Below are positions 16,258-23,644 of a stretch of 64,000 nt of DNA, piece after piece. A program made the position numbers and the translations under genes. Below the pieces are notes generated by a model. It saw nothing but the letters and a program-made list of their open reading frames with translations. It was not told the origin of the DNA and searched no databases. The stretch comes from Bacterioplanoides sp965200585 (GTDB taxonomy: Bacteria > Pseudomonadota > Gammaproteobacteria > Pseudomonadales > Oceanobacteraceae): NCBI RefSeq assembly GCF_965200585.1, contig NZ_OZ241361.1; one strand, given 5' to 3'. Each line of letters begins with the position of its first letter. Position 1 is the first letter of the stretch.

Positions 16258-17282
16258 AGCGTCATGCCAGTTCTGCGTTATCGCGGCTATCGCCTCTCGT
16301 TACCCGCTCATTGAAACGCAAATTAATTTTATGTTACCACCGCTTTTCTGCGCCGGGCTATCCTGACCTGTTTCATTCCCCGGTCAGTACTGTGCCTCTT
16401 CAGGAGCTGGAAAAACAATTAAGCTGGTTAAAAAAATTTGCTGATTTTGTACCGTTGGAAGAAATACAATCATCAGCAACACTTCACCCAACATCACTCA
16501 AGAAAATATCGAAATCAGCAAACAAAAAACGCTGGCAAATTGCGATTACAATTGATGATGGATATCGCGATGTTATTGATCTGGCGTTACCGATATTTAA
16601 CGCTTTTGAAGTTCCGGTGAGCTGGTTTATTACGACTCGTCCGGTGGCTGATCAACACTGGATTCCCTGGTGGGATCTGTCAGCCTGGCTGGCAAACCAA
16701 ACCGCAGGAAACATTCAGATTCATAGTGAACATGTTAATGCCCGGTTTGATATCAGCAATCGAGATGACCGCCAAAAACTTCAGAATCATTTGCAGTTTC
16801 TGGCACTACAGGTGGGGCATAGTGCAACCGAGCAGGTGGCTCAGCAAATTATTGAGCAGACCGATCTCGCAGGTAATGCCTATTGCCGAGCGCAGGATTT
16901 ACACTCGGCACTGAAAAAACATGAGCTTTTGTTAGCACCACACACCCACCACCACAGCAACCTGTCTCTGATGAGTCCTGAGGCTCAGCGACAAGAGATC
17001 GGCGATTCCCGCACACATTTAAAACAGTGGGGGATTACACCGCTCAACTGGTTTGCTTACCCATTCGGAAAACCATGGGCACGTACTACTGAAACTCCCA
17101 AGCTGGTCCGCGATCTTGGATTTGAGAATGCGCTTACCACCCAAATGGGCTATATCGACAAACATTCCACAGCATTCGAGCTGCCACGAATCAGTGTTGA
17201 TGGCCGCTGGAATATTCGGGATTTTCGCAGCCGAGTCCTCTTTGGCCCACTGGCTCAATCAATAAAACGCTTTAAACGATGA
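16254..17282 (+). CDS. Polysaccharide deacetylase (NodB domain)
   Basis: A 342-residue carbohydrate esterase family 4-like enzyme. The N-terminal strand KLILCYHRF (23-31) is typical of this group. Motif 1 is TIDDGYRD (99-106), with the catalytic/metal Asp pair 101-102. Motif 2 is HTHHH (230-234), fitting H(S/T)xxH. NWFAYPFGKPW supplies the later RxPY/PFG-like element. It removes N- or O-acetyl groups from sugars in a metal-dependent reaction. No clear signal peptide is present. The ATGA overlap with the upstream gene indicates translational coupling. In context it probably modifies the locus' own polysaccharide. Confidence 0.87.
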   Translation: MKRHASSALSRLSPLVTRSLKRKLILCYHRFSAPGYPDLFHSPVSTVPLQELEKQLSWLKKFADFVPLEEIQSSATLHPTSLKKISKSANKKRWQIAITIDDGYRDVIDLALPIFNAFEVPVSWFITTRPVADQHWIPWWDLSAWLANQTAGNIQIHSEHVNARFDISNRDDRQKLQNHLQFLALQVGHSATEQVAQQIIEQTDLAGNAYCRAQDLHSALKKHELLLAPHTHHHSNLSLMSPEAQRQEIGDSRTHLKQWGITPLNWFAYPFGKPWARTTETPKLVRDLGFENALTTQMGYIDKHSTAFELPRISVDGRWNIRDFRSRVLFGPLAQSIKRFKR

Positions 17283-17390
17283 TTGCAACCTCAGAAGCAA
17301 CAAATCGTTGCATTTGAGTACACTTGTTGAACAGCTGAGACGTTCCTACATTAGTGGATATGTTTTTCATAACCCACTTTCAGGAATGTA

Positions 17391-18476
17391 ATGATGACCA
17401 CATCCAGCCATGTTTTAAGTCCGATCACCCTGGGTGATATGGAACTGCCCAATCGCGTTATTATGGCGCCACTGACCCGCAGCCGTGCAGAACCCGGCCA
17501 TGTACCGGGTGAAATGATGGCCCACTATTATGCTCAACGTGCCAGCGCCGGATTATTAATTGCCGAAGCCACCATGGCGATGGAGAACGCTTCGGCGTTT
17601 ATTAACGAACCCGGCATTTATTCCGCCGAACAAATCGCGGGCTGGAAACAGGTGACCGACGCCGTTCATGCCAAAGGCGGCCGTATTGTATTGCAACTCT
17701 GGCACGGTGGTCGTGCATGTCACCCCGATCTTAACAACGGCATTCAGCCAATCGCTCCCAGTGCCATCGCGATTGATGACGAGGTACACACACCCACGGG
17801 GAAAAAACCGTACACCGTGCCACGTGCATTAAGCGACGACGAAATTCCGGCCATTATTGCCGGCTTCCGTCAGGCAGCAGAAAACGCTAAAGAAGCCGGT
17901 TTTGATGGTGTCGAAGTACACGGTGCGAATGGTTATTTACTCGATAGTTTCCTGCGTGATGGCAGCAACCAACGCGACGGAGCCTACGGTGGTTCACTGG
18001 AAAACCGTGCTCGTTTACTGCTGGAGGTGATTGAAGCCGTAGTTGACGTCTGGGGCAGCAGCCGTGTGGGTGTTCGCACTTCGCCGTTAAATAGCTTTAA
18101 CAGTATGAAAGATAGTGACCCGGTGGGCATGACTCAATATCTGGCTGAGCAATTTAATCATTTAAACCTGGCCTACTGGCATCTGATGCGAGCTGATTTC
18201 TTTGGTCTGCAAAGTGGCGATGTGGTGACTCCGGCCCGGGCAATTTATAACGGTAATTTAATTACTAATATGGGTTATAGTCGCGAAGAAGCCGACACCA
18301 CCATCACCAATCAACAGGCCGATGCCGTGGCGTTTGGTGTGCCATTTATTGCCAACCCGGATCTGGTAGAGCGCTTTGAACAAAACGCGGAATTAAATCA
18401 GGCAAATCCGGATACTTTTTACACCCCGGGGCCGGAGGGTTATACCGACTATCCGGCACTGCACTCTCCTGCATAG
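17391..18476 (+). CDS. nemA: Old yellow enzyme family alkene reductase (N-ethylmaleimide reductase-like)
   Basis: A 361-residue FMN-dependent TIM-barrel oxidoreductase. Family marks are ITLGDMELPNRVIMAPLTRSRA near the N-terminus (FMN binding), the substrate pair in VEVHGANGYLLDSF (HxxN) and RDGAYGGSLENRARL. Late elements such as NPDLVERF and the EGYTDYP C-terminus also match NemA-type enzymes. Family length is about 360. It reduces activated alkenes, nitroesters and other electrophiles with NADPH. Two ATGs occur in tandem (17391 and 17394) after a GGAATGT stretch. No partner gene is adjacent on the same strand, and a hairpin lies just after the stop. Confidence 0.88.
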   Translation: MMTTSSHVLSPITLGDMELPNRVIMAPLTRSRAEPGHVPGEMMAHYYAQRASAGLLIAEATMAMENASAFINEPGIYSAEQIAGWKQVTDAVHAKGGRIVLQLWHGGRACHPDLNNGIQPIAPSAIAIDDEVHTPTGKKPYTVPRALSDDEIPAIIAGFRQAAENAKEAGFDGVEVHGANGYLLDSFLRDGSNQRDGAYGGSLENRARLLLEVIEAVVDVWGSSRVGVRTSPLNSFNSMKDSDPVGMTQYLAEQFNHLNLAYWHLMRADFFGLQSGDVVTPARAIYNGNLITNMGYSREEADTTITNQQADAVAFGVPFIANPDLVERFEQNAELNQANPDTFYTPGPEGYTDYPALHSPA

Positions 18477-18500
18477 CCCTCAACACGGTTCGACTGAAAA

Positions 18501-18527
18501 CTGCCACACCCGCTGTGGCAGCTCCTC
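18501..18527 (+). terminator. Hairpin after the old yellow enzyme gene
   Basis: CTGCCACA (18501-18508) pairs perfectly with TGTGGCAG (18514-18521) across a five-base loop, 25 bases beyond the stop codon. The following CTCCTCTT is only a poor U-tract, so it is a probable but weak intrinsic terminator. Confidence 0.5.
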
Positions 18528-18662
18528 TTACTTCCCGAAACATCAGGCACAATCAAGCCGTTATTTGATTTGTAAATCCCAACACCAATTGTCAGTTGGT
18601 AGCGTACACTGAACTGAGCTATCAAATGTTAGGCTGCATCTCGATGTAGCCGTATCAGGGAA

Positions 18663-19232
18663 ATGCACAACATGACTGAGCAAGCAGGCAACTCCAGTAA
18701 AGCCAACAACTCCAGTAAAGCCAACAACTCCAGTAAAGCCAACAACTCCAATAAGGCCAACAAGCCCGGCAAAGCCCAAAAAGTGTCGATTGTTCATGAA
18801 GAACTGCCAGAAGAACACGATGATCCGTTAATTCGCTTTCTGCATCAGATCATTCGTCTCGCCATCAAAGCTCTGGCCGTGATGATGGTACTGATCATAC
18901 TATGGGGAGTCGCGGATGTTGTCTTTGTGGTGTACCAGCGTCTGGTTGAACCTCCATTCCTGCTATTAAGCGTGAATGATATTTTTCAGGTGTTTGCCGC
19001 TTTTATGGTGGTACTGATTGCGATCGAGATTTTTATTAATATCCGGCTCTACCTCGGCACCAATGTATTACCGATACAACTGGTTATCGCTACCGCTCTG
19101 ATGGCCATCGCCCGAAAAGTCATCATCCTTGATTTTGATGCCATCACTCCCAACTATATTTTTGCCATTGCAACAGTTGTGCTGGCATTGGGAGTTTCCT
19201 ATTGGCTGGTGAGTAAAAAATCTTCTCACTAG
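18663..19232 (+). CDS. PsiE-family membrane protein with repeated Asn/Ser/Lys-rich N-terminus
   Basis: A 189-residue protein ending in a phosphate-starvation-inducible E (PsiE) domain of about 130 residues. It has four hydrophobic helices (from about ALAVMMVLIILWGVADVVF to FAIATVVLALGVSYWLV) and the conserved LFINIRLYL-like EIFINIRLYL and ARKVIILD. PsiE's biochemical role is unknown; it is an inner-membrane protein. The first 40 residues are a hydrophilic tail with four copies of a six-residue unit (NSSKAN). The ATG at 18663 lies only two bases after AGGG, so an ATG at 18672 (MTEQAG, 11 bases after AGGG) may be the true start. A strong terminator overlaps the stop. Confidence 0.82.
   Translation: MHNMTEQAGNSSKANNSSKANNSSKANNSNKANKPGKAQKVSIVHEELPEEHDDPLIRFLHQIIRLAIKALAVMMVLIILWGVADVVFVVYQRLVEPPFLLLSVNDIFQVFAAFMVVLIAIEIFINIRLYLGTNVLPIQLVIATALMAIARKVIILDFDAITPNYIFAIATVVLALGVSYWLVSKKSSH
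18690..18761. repeat. Four-copy 18-bp in-frame tandem repeat
   Basis: The unit AACTCCAGTAAAGCCAAC occurs at 18690-18707, 18708-18725 and 18726-18743 without change, and a fourth copy (18744-18761) has two substitutions. It encodes the NSSKAN repeats at the N-terminus of the PsiE-like protein. Identical units imply recent copy-number change. Because 18 is a multiple of three, variation lengthens or shortens the tail without breaking the frame. Confidence 0.92.
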
Positions 19233-19254
19233 CGCCTGCGCAGCAGGCGCTTTT
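19232..19254 (+). terminator. Terminator of the PsiE-like gene
   Basis: GCGCCTG (19232-19238) and CAGGCGC (19244-19250) form a perfect stem with a five-base loop, followed by four T. The first base of the stem is the last base of the stop codon. Confidence 0.8.
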
Positions 19255-19283
19255 GATAGAGTTTTACTCTGCGGCAACCCTGT

Positions 19284-19820
19284 TCAGAATACGCCATTGT
19301 CGTTACGAATTGTGCCGCCGCTGATCAGCGAATAAAACCGCATAAAGCCATCTAATGCCTGGATTGAATCCCAGTGTTCAACGATACGGCCCTCTTCTAA
19401 ACGCCAGGTATCAATAATATTCATGCCTTTTTCATCATTGCCACGGTCGTCTTTGCTTAACGTGGCATGGGAGTGAAAAATCACATAATCGCCATCGACA
19501 TAAATGTGTTTAACGTCGTAACTGTACTCCGGGTAATCCGCAACAAACTCCTGCAGAAAACTAACAAGGCCTGTGATTTTATCGGGCAGGTTGCGGTTGT
19601 GCTGAGTGTAAGCGCTGTCGTTATAGTGCTTTAGCACATACTCAAAGTTATGGTTGTTCATCAGGTTCTGCACAAAGTCGGTAATCACAGCAGCGTTCTG
19701 CTGTTCCTGCTCGGTCCAGCTGGCCTTCTGTAACGCCGTCAGATCAATCTGAATGGTATCCTTTGCCTGAGCTGCAGCAGCTGTTGCAACCAGTATTAAC
19801 GAGGTTATGAATTTCCACAT
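19284..19820 (-). CDS. Exported NTF2/SnoaL-like protein
   Basis: A 178-residue precursor when started at the ATG at 19818-19820, which has AGGAG seven bases upstream and opens a clean signal peptide (MWKFITSLILVATAAAAQA, cleavage near AQA-KD). An upstream in-frame start at 19883 would add 21 charged residues ahead of this signal and is unlikely. The mature part has the SnoaL-like layout: a first helix region (VITDFVQNLMNNHNFEYVLKHY), then ITGLVSFLQEFVADYPEYSY, then sheets such as GDYVIFHSHATL and the end MNIIDTWRLEEGRIVEHWD. Such domains are cone-shaped pockets that bind small ligands or isomerise them. The substrate is unknown. It is the last of seven leftward genes in the redox cluster. Confidence 0.78.
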   Translation of the reverse strand: MWKFITSLILVATAAAAQAKDTIQIDLTALQKASWTEQEQQNAAVITDFVQNLMNNHNFEYVLKHYNDSAYTQHNRNLPDKITGLVSFLQEFVADYPEYSYDVKHIYVDGDYVIFHSHATLSKDDRGNDEKGMNIIDTWRLEEGRIVEHWDSIQALDGFMRFYSLISGGTIRNDNGVF

Positions 19821-19858
19821 AATAAACTCCTGAAAGTCTTCTTTTTTGTTGTCTTTTC

Positions 19859-19873
19859 TAAGTAAGTTACTTA
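19859..19873. promoter_or_regulatory. Perfect 15-bp palindrome upstream of the exported NTF2-like gene
   Basis: TAAGTAA-G-TTACTTA is a perfect inverted repeat centred at 19866, about 40 bases upstream of the ATG at 19820. Its size, symmetry and distance suit an operator for a dimeric repressor. A second inverted repeat with related GTTACT/AGTAAC arms lies at 19931-19950. The regulator is not identified. Confidence 0.5.
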
Positions 19874-19930
19874 TGTATACCATAGTAATTAATCATAACC
19901 CATTGCACAATTAGGCACTGAAAACTGCCC

Positions 19931-19950
19931 AGGTTACTTTTTAGTAACCT
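19931..19950. promoter_or_regulatory. Inverted repeat with GTTACT/AGTAAC arms
   Basis: AGGTTACT (19931-19938) and AGTAACCT (19943-19950) form a perfect 8-bp inverted repeat around four T. It shares its half-site core with the palindrome at 19859-19873. It could be a second operator or a weak hairpin downstream of the gene at 20090-20566; no U-tract follows on the minus strand, so I favour the operator reading. Confidence 0.35.
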
Positions 19951-20089
19951 GCTATCAAGCTGGAGTGGCATGCCAATATAAGAGGGATTGAGAGTAACTG
20001 AGATATTTATGCTCTTAACAACCATTAAACCTGGGTTAAGGCTTTGATACAGATATTGAGAAGGATGAGTGGGATGTCAGTTCAGGCTA

Positions 20090-20566
20090 TTATATGGAAC
20101 GGGCGTTAACATTTGTTGTACTGATGTTTGTGCTCAGTAATTGCTCCATCAAGCCAAGTTCTTTAGCCGCGATAATCGGGTTAAAGATTTCAGTATGGTG
20201 TTGAATCTTACCGCTATCGTCAAACTTAATGATCGAAAAATAATCGTTTCGATAAACACCGGAATTTTCTTTTAATGTAATTTCACCGCTGTAATGCACA
20301 TACACAATATCACAGTTTTCCATAGCGTAAACTTCATGAATTGGAAATTTCATGCCATCAAAACTAGTGAAAGCTGGCTTCCAGTATTCCCGTATTTCAT
20401 CGTGCCCATGTGCCACTTCAGGAAAAATACCTGAACAATACGGATTAAACTGAACACCATCGTAAGCAAATAAATCAAGAACTTTATCAATATTGCATTC
20501 TTCGATTGCATGAAAAAACGCTTTAGCTGATTGCTTGTTTTGTTCTGCAACTTTTGCGTTGTACAT
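20090..20566 (-). CDS. Cytoplasmic SnoaL-like (NTF2-fold) protein
   Basis: A 158-residue protein without signal peptide. The SnoaL/NTF2 pattern is clear: AKAFFHAIEECNIDKVLDLF, then DGVQFNPY, HGHDEIREYWKPAF, and alternating strands through YFSIIKFDDSGKIQHHTEIFN. Relatives act as ligand-binding or isomerase/cyclase-like enzymes, and the ligand cannot be inferred. The gene is more A+T-rich than the flanking polysaccharide and housekeeping genes. It is separated from the upstream lipoprotein gene by 194 bases with a small hairpin, so it may have its own promoter. Confidence 0.78.
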   Translation of the reverse strand: MYNAKVAEQNKQSAKAFFHAIEECNIDKVLDLFAYDGVQFNPYCSGIFPEVAHGHDEIREYWKPAFTSFDGMKFPIHEVYAMENCDIVYVHYSGEITLKENSGVYRNDYFSIIKFDDSGKIQHHTEIFNPIIAAKELGLMEQLLSTNISTTNVNARSI

Positions 20567-20736
20567 AATATTAACCCATCATAAGAAGCAGGAATCTACC
20601 TATAAAACCTGACAGCCCAAACTTTAACCATCCCGAAAAATACGAGACTGACTATCAGAAGAAAGTCCTATCTGATAGAACGTCATAAAATTATTACTAT
20701 TTTCATTAAATACTATAGTGACCTTATAAATTAATG

Positions 20737-20754
20737 GCCCTGCAAAGACAGGGC
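20737..20754 (-). terminator. Small hairpin after the NTF2-like lipoprotein gene
   Basis: GCCCTG (20737-20742) and CAGGGC (20749-20754) form a 6-bp stem seven bases downstream of the stop of the leftward gene at 20761. On the minus strand the following CATTAATTTAT gives only a mixed A/U tail, so termination efficiency is uncertain. Confidence 0.45.
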
Positions 20755-20760
20755 TTAATA

Positions 20761-21327
20761 TTAGCCATCCTCTGCAAAGAAGGTTTCGAAAAACTGATCT
20801 GACTTATATAGATCTCCAGAAAAATTTTGTACCCGTTTAATTTTTCCGTTCTCGACCTGGTACAGCAACATCCAGTTAATATCGATATTATCATCGCCTT
20901 TGGTACTCCAGCCACGATGCGCATCAATCACATAGGTATCATTCGCTGCCAGAATCATTACTTCAGCGTTAAAGCCCGCAGTCCCTAATTGAGCAAAGAA
21001 ATCAGTGAATTCTTTAATGCCCCGCTTTGTACCTGCCAGTTTATGCTGACCTGGGATATGCCATTCAACGTCCTCCGCAACAAACGACTTCAACCCTTCC
21101 ATATCTCCTTTGCCATAGGCGCCAAAGAAACCCTGAACTACTTTTAATGCTGCGCTGTTTTCAGAACCCGAAGCAACTGGATTTGCAGGTTTTGGCCACA
21201 ACTCAGCCTGATTAATTTCAACCGCATCGTTTGCTGCTTGTTGATTCACGCTTTGAGTAGTTGAACAGGCAGCTAATGACAACAATACAGTGGCTGATGC
21301 AATAAATTTGAATACGTCATCCATCAT
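20761..21327 (-). CDS. SnoaL-like (NTF2-fold) lipoprotein
   Basis: A 188-residue precursor with a lipobox SLAAC, lipidated cysteine at 21. After a linker of about 35 residues, a SnoaL-like domain starts ALKVVQGFFGAYGKGDMEGLKSFV, then DVEWHIPG, GTKRGIKEFTDFFAQLG, and later strands DTYVIDAHRGW and INWMLLYQVENGKIKRVQNF. An ordinary SnoaL domain tethered to the envelope is unusual, because most members are cytosolic. The gene starts 10 bases after the preceding exported NTF2-like gene, consistent with one operon and perhaps a joint complex. Confidence 0.8.
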   Translation of the reverse strand: MMDDVFKFIASATVLLSLAACSTTQSVNQQAANDAVEINQAELWPKPANPVASGSENSAALKVVQGFFGAYGKGDMEGLKSFVAEDVEWHIPGQHKLAGTKRGIKEFTDFFAQLGTAGFNAEVMILAANDTYVIDAHRGWSTKGDDNIDINWMLLYQVENGKIKRVQNFSGDLYKSDQFFETFFAEDG

Positions 21328-21337
21328 CTTTCTCCGT

Positions 21338-21901
21338 TTATTTCAGTGAAATTTTCTGACTCTCTTTTCTAGCCAAGCGTTGTTGTGCTAATTCACCCGC
21401 TTTCCCTAACACATCACGGCTTCCTTTTTCTGGGCCAGCAATCAAGGTCAGAGATTTTATCGTCCAGCCCTCAGCACCTTTTTCCAACTCGTAGTTATAT
21501 TGACCACTAATTTGCCAGAAACCATTTTCTCCGGTTTCAGGATCAATCAGGTAATGGTTAGCAGTAATATCAGCAGTTGCGGTGGCGCTATTGCCCTCTA
21601 CCATCACTTTCATATTGCTCAGGTTGTGCCGAGTTAAATCGAAGCCTGGCAATAAGCCGGCCCAGGATTTCATCAATTCAACACGAGGGACTGTTGCTGG
21701 TTCACCGCCAAATGCTGAGGTGTAATCCACTAACACTTCATCGCTAAAAATACGACCCAAATATTCGAAAGCATTCTGGTCTGCAAGCGTGCCCATACTT
21801 TGTAGCTGCAACTTAATTTTTTCCTGATCAAGTTCAGGTTTTTCTGCTTGAACATTCATAACTAACAATCCCATGATTAATGCGACTAATATTTTTTTCA
21901 T
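21338..21901 (-). CDS. Exported NTF2/SnoaL-like protein
   Basis: A 187-residue precursor with a signal peptide (MKKILVALIMGLLVMNVQA, cleavage after VQA). The mature domain reads IKLQLQSMGTLADQNAFEYLGRIFSDEVLVDYTSAFGG, then VELMKSWAGLLPGFDLTRHNLSN, followed by strands (MVEGNSATATADITANHYL, FWQISGQYNYEL, WTIKSLTLIAG). This is the SnoaL_4-type arrangement found in ring-hydroxylating and dehydratase-like enzymes. DLTRHNLSN puts a histidine in the pocket region. Catalysis in the periplasm is possible but not shown. Confidence 0.78.
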   Translation of the reverse strand: MKKILVALIMGLLVMNVQAEKPELDQEKIKLQLQSMGTLADQNAFEYLGRIFSDEVLVDYTSAFGGEPATVPRVELMKSWAGLLPGFDLTRHNLSNMKVMVEGNSATATADITANHYLIDPETGENGFWQISGQYNYELEKGAEGWTIKSLTLIAGPEKGSRDVLGKAGELAQQRLARKESQKISLK

Positions 21902-21962
21902 AGTTATTTCTCCTGAAATTACTGATGACTGAGGAAAAAATTCTCAGCCATCAAATAATTAT

Positions 21963-22841
21963 TTAATTAGCATTAAAGTGTTGTACTACTGAGTTAACCG
22001 CTTGTGAAACCGGTTCAGCCACGTCATAAAAATCAAACTGAGTGATATCAGCTAACCATTGAGCTTTCACATGATCACCGGAGAGTTCCAGATATTTTTT
22101 AGCACCATCTGGCAGCGCCATGGATTCAGAAGCTACCATTAAGACCGGTTTATCTTGTTTTCCGGCATGGGCTAAAGCATTGTAGGTTAACCAGGGCTTC
22201 CAGGAAGCGACGTTAAATTGGTTATCATATTCCGGGATCAAACCACGATCGGCTTCGGTATAGTAAGGCGCTTGATACATCAGGGAGTTTTCATTACGGC
22301 TACTGGCTGCTTCAATCAGAACAGATTCAGCAGAAGCAGCAGCTTCCTCACCTGCTTTAATTAATCCATTAACACTCTCTTCACCACCATAAATAGCATT
22401 TGCTAACTCACGGTCATGCAGCCAGGGAGCAACAACAGCTGCTGCTTTAACTTTAGAGTTATGATTTACAGCATCCAGCATATAACCGGCCGATGCGCAG
22501 ATACCCAGCCCGTAAATTCGGGAAGTATCGATATCCGCAAACTCATCAAATGATTGATCAGCAAGTGCATCAATCACAGCGGCAATATCTGCCGTTTTAC
22601 GTGCCGGGTCTTCTAAATACCGCACACTATCAGCAGATTGGCCCCAGCCGCGAAAATCAAACGTCAGCGCCGCAAAACCTTGTTCGGCTAATGCTTTGGC
22701 ATATGTCGCTGGCATTTGTTCTTTTACGGTTGTCCAGGCTCCGGTGACAATCGCCAGTGGTAAGTCTTTGGACTCACCTTCCGGCAAATACAAATTGGCA
22801 GCTAATTCACCAACAGAGGTTTTCAGAGTTAATGTTTTCAT
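21963..22841 (-). CDS. Alpha/beta hydrolase (YcjY/YafA-like)
   Basis: A 292-residue hydrolase. The oxyanion region is TGAWTTVKEQMPATYAKALAEQG, then TFDFRGWGQS. The nucleophile elbow is GICASAGYM; relatives have GxCxSxG, so serine is the probable nucleophile, with cysteine (as in dienelactone hydrolases) as an alternative. A later Asp-containing strand KPVLMVASESMALPDGAKKY and a final GDHVKAQWLADITQFDFY supply the acid and histidine positions, although the usual terminal His is less obvious. It lies third in the leftward redox cluster and probably cleaves an ester, lactone or thioester produced there. Confidence 0.78.
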   Translation of the reverse strand: MKTLTLKTSVGELAANLYLPEGESKDLPLAIVTGAWTTVKEQMPATYAKALAEQGFAALTFDFRGWGQSADSVRYLEDPARKTADIAAVIDALADQSFDEFADIDTSRIYGLGICASAGYMLDAVNHNSKVKAAAVVAPWLHDRELANAIYGGEESVNGLIKAGEEAAASAESVLIEAASSRNENSLMYQAPYYTEADRGLIPEYDNQFNVASWKPWLTYNALAHAGKQDKPVLMVASESMALPDGAKKYLELSGDHVKAQWLADITQFDFYDVAEPVSQAVNSVVQHFNAN

Positions 22842-22901
22842 ACCTTGCTCCTGAGTGTTTTCACTAAATGTTTTTATTGCGATTTATTTAATTAATGGGT
22901 A

Positions 22902-23615
22902 CTACCAGTTGATTGCTTTTTTATCGCGGAAGAATTCGCCACTGGGGCCATCCTGCGACAAGGTTGCTAACCAAATTGCGGTTTCTGCTGCTTGCTCTGG
23001 AGAGCGACTGGCTGCAATGCCACCCATACGAGTTCTTACCCAACCCGGGCACATGGCATTTATTTTGATATCTGAATAACCGGCATAACCGTTAGCCGCC
23101 ACCTTGGTAATGGCGTTCAGTGTCGCTTTACTCATAGAGTAAGCTGCCGGTCCAGTAAGGCCGTCAGAGAACGCTCCCCATCCAGAAGAGATATTCACAA
23201 TACGGCCATACTTTTGCTGCTCCATCGCAAGACCAAAGTGCTGCATCAAGTCGAATACAGATAGTGCATTGGTCTGCATTGAGCGATAAAAGTCATCACG
23301 ACTGAGTGAGCTGAAATCGCCTTCGTCCAGAATTGCAGCGTTGTTAATTAGTACGTTCACCGATGGATGCTGTTCTGTGATTTGTTGCATTTGTTGAGGA
23401 AGTGTTTCAGCATCAGCCAGGTCTAACCTCACAACAGATACATCAGCTTCCGTTAGCTCAGCCCGAATTTTTTCAATTTCTACTGTACCGGCTTTCACAT
23501 CCCGGCATCCCATCAGTACGTTAAATCCGAGCTTAGCCAGCCCTTTTACAATCGCCAGACCAATGCCTCGATTGCCACCGGTGACCAATGCGACTTTTCT
23601 GTTTGAACCTGACAT
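22902..23615 (-). CDS. Short-chain dehydrogenase/reductase
   Basis: A 237-residue classical SDR. The cofactor motif TGGNRGIG is at 12-19, NNAA at 91-94 and the catalytic set is Ser144 (NISSGWG), Tyr159 and Lys163 in AAYSMSKATL. The length and the PG motif (MCPGWVRTRMGG) agree with the family. The Arg at CRD (38) after strand 2 suggests NADP(H), although this is only a guide. It follows the flavodoxin/NTF2 fusion by 29 bases and precedes the hydrolase by 60 bases. It should reduce a carbonyl or oxidise an alcohol; the substrate is unknown. Confidence 0.87.
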   Translation of the reverse strand: MSGSNRKVALVTGGNRGIGLAIVKGLAKLGFNVLMGCRDVKAGTVEIEKIRAELTEADVSVVRLDLADAETLPQQMQQITEQHPSVNVLINNAAILDEGDFSSLSRDDFYRSMQTNALSVFDLMQHFGLAMEQQKYGRIVNISSGWGAFSDGLTGPAAYSMSKATLNAITKVAANGYAGYSDIKINAMCPGWVRTRMGGIAASRSPEQAAETAIWLATLSQDGPSGEFFRDKKAINW

Positions 23616-23644
23616 ATCCTTTCTCCAATCAATGCACTACAGAT

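Noticed and set aside
18561..18818. Collagen-like VGFTGVVGFTG repeats on the minus strand
   Set aside because: They are the reverse reading of the 18-bp repeat in the PsiE-like gene, not an independent gene.
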